Positions 58,387 to 64,000 of a stretch of 64,000 nucleotides of DNA are shown here, in pieces. Source of the stretch: Ferrimonas balearica (GTDB lineage Bacteria; Pseudomonadota; Gammaproteobacteria; Enterobacterales; Shewanellaceae); the NCBI RefSeq assembly GCF_019802085.1, contig NZ_JAHVHV010000005.1, positions 1 through 64,000 on the forward strand, in the 5' to 3' direction. Every line of letters starts with the position of its first letter. The first letter of the stretch is position 1. The notes beneath the pieces were generated by a model. That model saw only the letters and a program-made list of their open reading frames with translations. It was not told where the DNA came from and made no database searches. The translations under genes and the position numbers were made by a program.

Positions 58387-59463
58387 ATGGCCCATACCGA
58401 ACAGCAGGATTGGAATCCGCTGGGTACCGACGGGTTCGAGTTCGTCGAGTACACCGCCCCGGACGAAGCGGGCATTGCCGCTCTGAAAAACTTGTTCAGC
58501 CTGCTGGGCTTTGCCGAGATCGCCAAGCATCGCTCCAAGTCCGCCTGGCTCTTCCGCCAGGGCGACATCAATTTCATTATCAACGCCCAGCCCCACAGCC
58601 AGGCGGCCGAGTTCGCCAAGCTGCACGGCCCCTCGGTCTGTGGCATGGCCTGGCGGGTCAAGGACGCCGCGGCGGCCCTAACCAACGCCCTGGAGAACGG
58701 CGCCACCGAGTTTGAGGGCAACATCGGCCCGATGGAGCTCAACATCCCCGCCGTTCACGGCATCGGCGACTCCACCCTCTACTTCGTGGACCGCTATGGC
58801 GATCAGAGCATCTACGACGTCGATTTTGTCTTCTACGACGATTTCGCCGAGCGCCTCAAGAGTGCCGACAAGGGGCTCTATGAAATTGACCACCTCACCC
58901 ACAACGTATTCCAGGGCAACATGGACAAGTGGGCCGGGTTCTACGAGCGCATCGGCAACTTCCGCGAGATCCGCTACTTCGACATCGAGGGCAAGCTGAC
59001 CGGCCTGGTGAGCCGTGCCATGACCGGCCCCTGTGGCAAGATCCGCATCCCGATCAACGAGTCCTCCGACGACAAGAGCCAGATTGAGGAGTACCTGCGG
59101 GAGTACAACGGTGAGGGGATCCAGCACATCGCCCTGACCACCGACAACATCTACGAGTCGGTGCGGGCCCTGCGCGCTGGCGGCATGGATTTCATGCCCA
59201 CCCCGGACACCTACTACGACAAGGTGGACGCCCGGGTGGAAGGCCACGGTGAAGACCTGGCGGCGATGCGGGACCTGCGCATCCTGATCGACGGTGCGCC
59301 GATGAAAGACGGCATTCTGCTGCAGATCTTCACCCAGACGGTGATTGGCCCGGTGTTCTTCGAGATCATCCAGCGCAAAGGCAACGAGGGGTTCGGCGAG
59401 GGCAACTTCAAAGCCCTGTTCGAGTCCATCGAAGAGGATCAGATCCGCCGCGGCGTGATTTAA
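58387..59463 (+). CDS. hppD: 4-hydroxyphenylpyruvate dioxygenase
   Basis: 358 residues from ATG 58387 (AGGGAG seven bases upstream). Two vicinal-oxygen-chelate halves; iron ligands His in IDHLTHNV, His in IQHIALTT and Glu in FFEIIQRKG. C-terminal gate helix FGEGNFKALFESIEEDQ. Converts 4-hydroxyphenylpyruvate to homogentisate in tyrosine degradation. Confidence 0.96.
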   Translation: MAHTEQQDWNPLGTDGFEFVEYTAPDEAGIAALKNLFSLLGFAEIAKHRSKSAWLFRQGDINFIINAQPHSQAAEFAKLHGPSVCGMAWRVKDAAAALTNALENGATEFEGNIGPMELNIPAVHGIGDSTLYFVDRYGDQSIYDVDFVFYDDFAERLKSADKGLYEIDHLTHNVFQGNMDKWAGFYERIGNFREIRYFDIEGKLTGLVSRAMTGPCGKIRIPINESSDDKSQIEEYLREYNGEGIQHIALTTDNIYESVRALRAGGMDFMPTPDTYYDKVDARVEGHGEDLAAMRDLRILIDGAPMKDGILLQIFTQTVIGPVFFEIIQRKGNEGFGEGNFKALFESIEEDQIRRGVI

Positions 59464-59470
59464 GCCAGCC

Positions 59471-59496
59471 AAGCCCTGCTCCGGCAGGGCTTTTTT
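59471..59496 (+). terminator. Rho-independent terminator after hppD
   Basis: AAGCCCTGC-TCCG-GCAGGGCTT followed by T. Confidence 0.93.
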
Positions 59497-59680
59497 CTTC
59501 CCTTAGCGCCCCCGGCAGCAGAACCGCCAAGCCCGGGGCCCTATCGCCACCCGGTACTGTCGCCCCCGCCCTGGTGGCCCCCGAAGTCGGGGCTCTCTCC
59601 CCGGGCAAAATGGTGCTACGTTAGGACTGGGGCGCGGTATCCCCACAACCGTTCGGTCCATCAGACAACACGGAAAGTTA

Positions 59681-60322
59681 ATGCTCACACTCTACGGTTA
59701 CTGGCGCTCCAGCGCCGCATATCGGGTTCGCATCGCCTGCCACCACAAAGGCCTGGCCTTTGAGCACCGCTCGGTGCACCTGGTTCGCGATGGCGGCGAG
59801 CAGCACCACCCCGCCTACGGGGTGCTAAACCCCAACCACCTGGTGCCCACCTTGGTGGACGGCGATCTTATCCTCAACCAGTCCCTGGCCATCATGGAGT
59901 ACCTGGACGAGGCCTACCCCGAGCCGGCCCTGTTGCCGGAGGGCCCGGTGGCCCGGGCCAAGGTGCGGGCGCTGTCCCAGAACATCGCCAGCGACTGCCA
60001 TCCGCTCAATAACCTGCGGGTGCTCAAGTACCTCAGCGGCGAGCTGAAAGTCTCCGAAGCGCAGAAAACCGCCTGGTATCACCACTGGATCAAGACCGCG
60101 TTTGAGGGCCTGGAGCTGCAGTTGGAGCAGACCGCCGGCGACTTCTGCGTGGGCGACGAGGTCACCATGGCGGATCTGTGCCTGGTGCCCCAGGTGTACA
60201 ACGCCGAGCGCTTCAAGGTGCCCCTGGACGAGTATCCGCTCATCCGTGCCATCACCGCCCGTTGTCGTGCGCTGAGCGCCTTCGAACAGGCCGCCCCGGA
60301 GCGCCAGCCGGACGCCAGCTGA
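59681..60322 (+). CDS. maiA: Maleylacetoacetate isomerase (zeta-class GST)
   Basis: 213 residues. Thioredoxin-like N-terminal domain with the active-site Ser motif written YWRSSAAYRVRIA (usually SSCSYR; the Cys is Ala here), then NPNHLVPTLVDGDLILNQSLAIMEYLDE and the zeta-GST C-terminal helices (QNIASDCHPLNNLRVLKYL). Isomerises maleylacetoacetate to fumarylacetoacetate. The two enzymes acting before and after it in the pathway are not adjacent. Confidence 0.92.
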   Translation: MLTLYGYWRSSAAYRVRIACHHKGLAFEHRSVHLVRDGGEQHHPAYGVLNPNHLVPTLVDGDLILNQSLAIMEYLDEAYPEPALLPEGPVARAKVRALSQNIASDCHPLNNLRVLKYLSGELKVSEAQKTAWYHHWIKTAFEGLELQLEQTAGDFCVGDEVTMADLCLVPQVYNAERFKVPLDEYPLIRAITARCRALSAFEQAAPERQPDAS

Positions 60323-60363
60323 TCTTGGCCTTTTCCCGGGTGGGCCTCGGCCACACCCGGGAG

Positions 60364-60387
60364 AACGCGCCCACACTGCGCGTTTTT
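60364..60387 (+). terminator. Rho-independent terminator after maiA
   Basis: AACGCGC-CCACACT-GCGCGTT followed by T, downstream of a second GC-rich hairpin. Confidence 0.8.
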
Positions 60388-60556
60388 CCATCAAAAGCAC
60401 CCGCCGGCTCCTATACTTTCCCTTCCTGCACCCCCGAGCCGTTAAGTCCGCAAAAGTAATTGGGATACAGCCAGTTGTGTGTCCCCACCTCGGCCGTGCA
60501 GCGCGGCAACCGGCCCGCCCCCGGAGCGGAGTGAGCAAAGAATCGCCGCAATCGAT

Positions 60557-60586
60557 TTGTTTTCGCCTTCGGGCAGGGGGTAGTAT
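60557..60586 (+). promoter_or_regulatory. Candidate gltS promoter
   Basis: TTGTTT (60557-60562), 18-base spacer, TAGTAT (60581-60586); leader of about 50 bases with a short hairpin. Confidence 0.55.
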
Positions 60587-60643
60587 CGCCCGCCGGTTTT
60601 CACTCCGGTGCCCAGGCACCGGCATGCGGTAAAGGTGTTGATT

Positions 60644-61840
60644 ATGGAGTTATCCCTGCGAGAGACGGTGTTGGCCGCCATCGTAGTCCTGCTGATGGGA
60701 CGAGCGCTGACCCACTACGTTGGGGTACTGAGACGCTACAACATCCCCCAACCGGTCAGCGGTGGCCTGTTCGCCTCGCTGCTGGCCCTGCTGGCCCACC
60801 AGTTCTGGGGGCTGGAACTGCACTTCGACATGGCCCTGCGCGACGCCCTGCTGCTGGCCTTTTTCACCACCATCGGTCTCTCCGCACGGCTCGATACCCT
60901 GAGCAAGGGGGGCCGTCCTCTGGCGGTGCTGATGGTGTTCTGCGTCGGCGGGGTGATCCTGCAGAACCTGGTGGGGCTGGGGATGGCCCAGGCCACCGGG
61001 CTGGAGCCGGTGGAGGGGCTGCTGCTCGGTTCGGTTTCCCTGTTCGGTGGCCACGGCACCTCGGTGGCCTGGGCCGGGGTGTTTGAATCCCAGGCCGGGG
61101 TCACTAACGCCCTGGAGATCGGCATCGGCAGCGCCACCCTGGGGTTGGTGATGGGGGGCATTGTCGGCGGACCCATGGCCCAGCGCCTGATTGAGAAACA
61201 CGGACTCAAGTCGGTGGAGCCGGTGCTCGACAGCAAACCCCGGGGGGAGAGCAGCAAGCGGCGCATCGACAGCCAGGGGATGTTTGTGGTGCTGATGTAC
61301 GTCAGCGCCGGGATGATCATCGGCAGCGCCGTTTCCGACTGGGCCGGGACCCATGGGGTCAACCTGCCGGAGTTTCTCGCCTGTTTGCTAGCCGGTCTGG
61401 TGCTGACCAACACCCTGCCGCGACTGGTGCCTCGGTTGGAAGCGCCCAGTGAAGGGCAGTCCCTGCCACTGCTGTCGGAGATCACCCTGGGGCTGTTCCT
61501 GTCGATGTCGCTGATGGGGATGCAGTTGTGGACCCTGGTGGACCTGGCCCTGCCGATGCTGCTGACCGTGGTGGCCCAGGTGCTGGCGATGCTGGTGATG
61601 GTGCGCTTTTTGCTCTTCCCCTTGCTGGGACGCAGCTACGACAGCGCGGTGCTCTGTGCCGGTTACATGGGGATGGGGCTGGGGGCGCTGCCCAATGCCA
61701 TGGCCAATATGAACGCCCTGGTGGCGCGATACGGCGCGGCGCCGCTGGCCTTTATGATCCTGCCCCTGGCCAACGCCTTCTTTGTGGACATCTCCAACGC
61801 CCTGGTGCTGCAGTTGATGCTCAACACCCTGCTGCCCTGA
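60644..61840 (+). CDS. gltS: Sodium/glutamate symporter GltS
   Basis: 398 residues (E. coli 401), ten or more membrane helices in two inverted halves. Family segments YNIPQPVSGGLFASL, LLAFFTTIGLSARL, SLFGGHGTSVAW (first pore loop) and YMGMGLGALPNAMANM (second). Imports glutamate with sodium. ATG 60644 is chosen by homology. It ends with no gap against the convergent LysR gene. Confidence 0.93.
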   Translation: MELSLRETVLAAIVVLLMGRALTHYVGVLRRYNIPQPVSGGLFASLLALLAHQFWGLELHFDMALRDALLLAFFTTIGLSARLDTLSKGGRPLAVLMVFCVGGVILQNLVGLGMAQATGLEPVEGLLLGSVSLFGGHGTSVAWAGVFESQAGVTNALEIGIGSATLGLVMGGIVGGPMAQRLIEKHGLKSVEPVLDSKPRGESSKRRIDSQGMFVVLMYVSAGMIIGSAVSDWAGTHGVNLPEFLACLLAGLVLTNTLPRLVPRLEAPSEGQSLPLLSEITLGLFLSMSLMGMQLWTLVDLALPMLLTVVAQVLAMLVMVRFLLFPLLGRSYDSAVLCAGYMGMGLGALPNAMANMNALVARYGAAPLAFMILPLANAFFVDISNALVLQLMLNTLLP

Positions 61841-62716
61841 TCAGCGGGGATTCTGCTCCAGCAGGAAGTCCAGGAAAGTGCGGTCCGCCTGGGTCAGGGC
61901 ACGGCCGGATTTCCAGCCCACGTGCAGGTCCATATGGAGGGGGTCCTTGAAGGGGATCGCCTTGATGTCCGGATCCTGGTCCACCACCATCTTGAGCACC
62001 GTGGTGATGGCGAAACCCTGACGCACGATGCTGCGGATCAGCTCAATCAGGTTGGTCTCAAAAGCGATGTCCGGGGTGACGCCCAGGTGCTTGGCCAGGT
62101 TGTTGATGAGCTCCCGGTGGTAGTAGCCGGGCTTGAACATCACCAGCTCGTGCTGGAAGAAGGTGTCGAGATCGATCTTCTCCTCGTTGGCCAGCGGGTG
62201 GTCCAGCCCCACCGCTACGATCATCTCCTGGCGGGTCAGGGGCACGGTTTCCAGCCCCTGATCGGCGGTGGGTTCGATGATGATGCCGATGTCCACCTCG
62301 TCCCGCTCCAGCATTCCCTGGATCTCCCGGGTGCCCGCCTCACACAAAGACAGCTTCAGATCCGGGTAGCGGTGGTGAAACGCCATCAGCAGGGCCGGGA
62401 AGTAGTAGGAGCCGATCATCCCCGGCAGGGCGATGCGCACCTCGCCGCGGTCCAGGTCCCGCAGCCGGGCCATCGCCTGACTGGCCTGCTCCACCCGCTC
62501 CAGGATCGCCTTGGCGTGGGGCAGCAGTTCGTTGCCCTCGGCGGTCAACTGCACCCGCTTATCCTGGCGGTGCAGCAGCACCAGCCCCAGATCGGTTTCC
62601 AGTTTCTTGATGGCGGTGCTGACCGCCGGTTGGGCCACCCCCAGGACGCGGGCGGCGCGGGTGAAGCTGGCGTGTTCAGCCACCATGACAAAGTTGCGAA
62701 GCTGACGAAGATCCAT
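61841..62716 (-). CDS. LysR family transcriptional regulator
   Basis: 291 residues. N-terminal winged HTH about 1-60 (SFTRAARVLGVAQPAVSTAIKKLE) and a LysR substrate-binding domain about 90-288. Effector and targets unknown; the nearest candidates are its convergent neighbour gltS or the downstream co-oriented MFS gene 102 bp away. Start region has only a weak Shine-Dalgarno. Confidence 0.9.
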   Translation of the reverse strand: MDLRQLRNFVMVAEHASFTRAARVLGVAQPAVSTAIKKLETDLGLVLLHRQDKRVQLTAEGNELLPHAKAILERVEQASQAMARLRDLDRGEVRIALPGMIGSYYFPALLMAFHHRYPDLKLSLCEAGTREIQGMLERDEVDIGIIIEPTADQGLETVPLTRQEMIVAVGLDHPLANEEKIDLDTFFQHELVMFKPGYYHRELINNLAKHLGVTPDIAFETNLIELIRSIVRQGFAITTVLKMVVDQDPDIKAIPFKDPLHMDLHVGWKSGRALTQADRTFLDFLLEQNPR

Positions 62717-62818
62717 AGGCGGTGTGTCTGTCCGGGCGAATCGGGGGGCGGTTCAATTACTATGCCAGCATTAAAAACAAATACAAAGACTTATAAACCG
62801 CCTGCGGTGGCTTCCGGC

Positions 62819-64000
62819 TCAGGACTGGCCCTCGGCCTGGGCCGGTGCTGGCCAGGTGTTGAGCCGGTAGTGGTGACGGGAAAACTGCCAGGCGGCGGCC
62901 AGGCCCAGTAACCCCGACAGGGAGAGAACGTAACGGGTGTCCAGCAGCGCCAGTACCGAACCGCCCAAGGCCATCAATACGTTGCCCAGGCAGAAGGTGG
63001 TGGTCATCAGCCCCATCAGCTGCCCCTGGCCGTGGTCGCCCCCGCGCTCGGCCAGGTAGGTGGGCAGCATGGCGTTGTAGATGGCGATGCCGGCCCCCAT
63101 GGCGATAAAGGGCAGCACGTAGTGGCCGCCGCCCAGGGGCAGCAGCGCCAGGGCGAGGCTGAACAGCCCCATTCCCAGCAGCGCCGAGGGGGCCAGCCCC
63201 AAGCGGCGCTTCAGCACCATGCTGGCGGTGGTGGCCACCAGGATCATCGCCGAGGTGAGCAGCACCGTTGCCTGGGCGATGGCGATGCTGTCGAAACCCC
63301 GGTACTCCACCAGCCACACCGGGTAGAACTCGTAAAACCCGTTGGTGGCCAGCATCAGCAAAAGGTAGAGCCCAAAGAAGGGACGGATCTTGGGATCCGC
63401 CACCAGCGCCAGGCTGTGGCGGCCACCGCCGGGTTTGGCGACCGGCTTATCCCGGGGCAGGCTGAGGCTGATCACCCCCACCGCCACCAGGCAGGCCCCG
63501 GCGCCCACCCAGAAGGCCACCGAGGCCCCCAACGGCAGCAGCAGCCCGCCCACCACCGGGCCCACCAGGTACCCGGCGTAGGTGGTGGCACTGAGCAATG
63601 AGAAGGCCCGAGTGCGGTCGATTTTGGGGTGAAGGTCGGCGGCGATGGCCCGGGCCACGCTCAGGTTGCCTTCGCATACCCCGGTCAACAACCGGCTGAG
63701 GGCAAACAGGGCGAAATCACCGCGGCTGACCGCCCAGGCGGAGAGGGCGTAGCCCAAAGTGGTGCCCAACATGGTCCACTGCAGCACCTTGCGCCGCCCG
63801 GCCCGGTCAGACCAGGCGCCGATGACGTTACTGCCCAGCAGGATGCCCAGGGGGTAGATGGCCAGGATGGCGCCCAGCAGCAGCTTGGGGGGGATCCCGT
63901 AAAACACGCTGATGGGGTGGCCCATCTCCAGAAACAGTGGGGCCAGGATGGGGTAGGGCAGGGCGATGCCGCTGACGCTGATCAGGGTGACCAGCAGTGT
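62819..64000 (-). CDS. MFS transporter, partial (N-terminus beyond right edge)
   Basis: Open from the right edge to a stop at 62819; about 393 codons seen. The first codons in the window (SVSGIALPYPILAPLFLE) belong to membrane helix 1, so only a few N-terminal residues are missing; an internal ATG at 63925 is not the start. MFS motif A-like GAWSDRAGRRKVLQ follows helix 2, and RLLTGVCEGNLSVARAIAADL suggests the TCR/TetA-like or bicyclomycin-type drug exporter branch. Substrate unknown. Confidence 0.85.
   Translation of the reverse strand, partial: TLLVTLISVSGIALPYPILAPLFLEMGHPISVFYGIPPKLLLGAILAIYPLGILLGSNVIGAWSDRAGRRKVLQWTMLGTTLGYALSAWAVSRGDFALFALSRLLTGVCEGNLSVARAIAADLHPKIDRTRAFSLLSATTYAGYLVGPVVGGLLLPLGASVAFWVGAGACLVAVGVISLSLPRDKPVAKPGGGRHSLALVADPKIRPFFGLYLLLMLATNGFYEFYPVWLVEYRGFDSIAIAQATVLLTSAMILVATTASMVLKRRLGLAPSALLGMGLFSLALALLPLGGGHYVLPFIAMGAGIAIYNAMLPTYLAERGGDHGQGQLMGLMTTTFCLGNVLMALGGSVLALLDTRYVLSLSGLLGLAAAWQFSRHHYRLNTWPAPAQAEGQS

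Larger units (their letters stand above)
60323..60643 (+). other. 321-bp gap between maiA and gltS
   Basis: No gene seen. It contains a large GC-rich hairpin at 60335-60361 (CCCGGGTG/CACCCGGG with inner pairing), a terminator at 60364-60387, a promoter at 60557-60586, and an 8-bp leader stem CCGGTGCC/GGCACCGG at 60605-60622 just before the gltS ribosome-binding site. Confidence 0.7.

Noticed and set aside
62819-63925. Complete 368-residue MFS transporter starting at 63925
   Set aside because: The frame stays open to the window edge and encodes membrane helix 1 upstream of that ATG, so the gene is truncated by the window.

Overview
The window is a GC-rich chromosomal segment of a gammaproteobacterium. 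Gene content and order follow the Shewanella/Ferrimonas branch of the Alteromonadales and, block by block, the E. coli chromosome: smrB-prmB-aroC-epmC-yfcL-mnmC-fabB, pdxB-asd-fimV-truA-accD-folC-dedD-cvpA-purF, ppiB-cysS-folD, tig-clpP-clpX-lon-hupB-ppiD, and sapABCDF-pspF-pspABC-ycjXF-tyrR. A Ferrimonas-like host is my best guess, from synteny and high GC rather than from a marker gene. Nearly all of the window is conserved housekeeping DNA, with no prophage, IS element or CRISPR array.

Layout. 1-5.2 kb (visibly lower GC) holds the only clearly novel locus: a secreted protein built of 13-residue tandem repeats that runs off the left edge, downstream of a 1451-residue membrane c-di-GMP enzyme (periplasmic propeller, two PAS, GGDEF, EAL). 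5.3-9.4 kb: M16 protease, SixA, SmrB. 9.4-16.5 kb: translation-factor and chorismate cluster with MnmC. 16.6-27.8 kb: fabB through purF (fatty acid, PLP, aspartate-family, folate and purine genes plus polar FimV/HubP). 27.8-33.5 kb: Yip1 protein, miaE with a CRP-like site, lpxH, ppiB, cysS, folD and a tRNA-Pro/Arg/His operon. 33.7-43.6 kb: trigger factor, ClpP, ClpX, Lon, HU-beta, PpiD and the enoyl-ACP reductase FabV. 43.6-54.0 kb: sap transporter, divergent pspF/pspABC and ycjXF. 54.0-60.3 kb: methionine gamma-lyase with phenylalanine hydroxylase, carbinolamine dehydratase, TyrR, HPPD and maleylacetoacetate isomerase, an aromatic amino-acid catabolic island placed around tyrR. 60.6-64 kb: glutamate symporter, a LysR regulator and an MFS transporter cut by the right edge.

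How the genes work together. The protease/chaperone block covers folding of nascent chains (Tig), ATP-dependent proteolysis (ClpXP, Lon) and periplasmic folding (PpiD); lon has a heat-shock promoter. The psp block is a sigma54-driven membrane-stress response with its activator divergently encoded. The aromatic block converts Phe to Tyr to homogentisate and handles a later step, but homogentisate dioxygenase and fumarylacetoacetase are not here. The most noteworthy observations are the 13-mer repeat protein with a perfect inverted repeat at its start, the methionine gamma-lyase/phenylalanine hydroxylase operon under a CRP-like site, and a Walker A Lys-to-Arg change in SapF.
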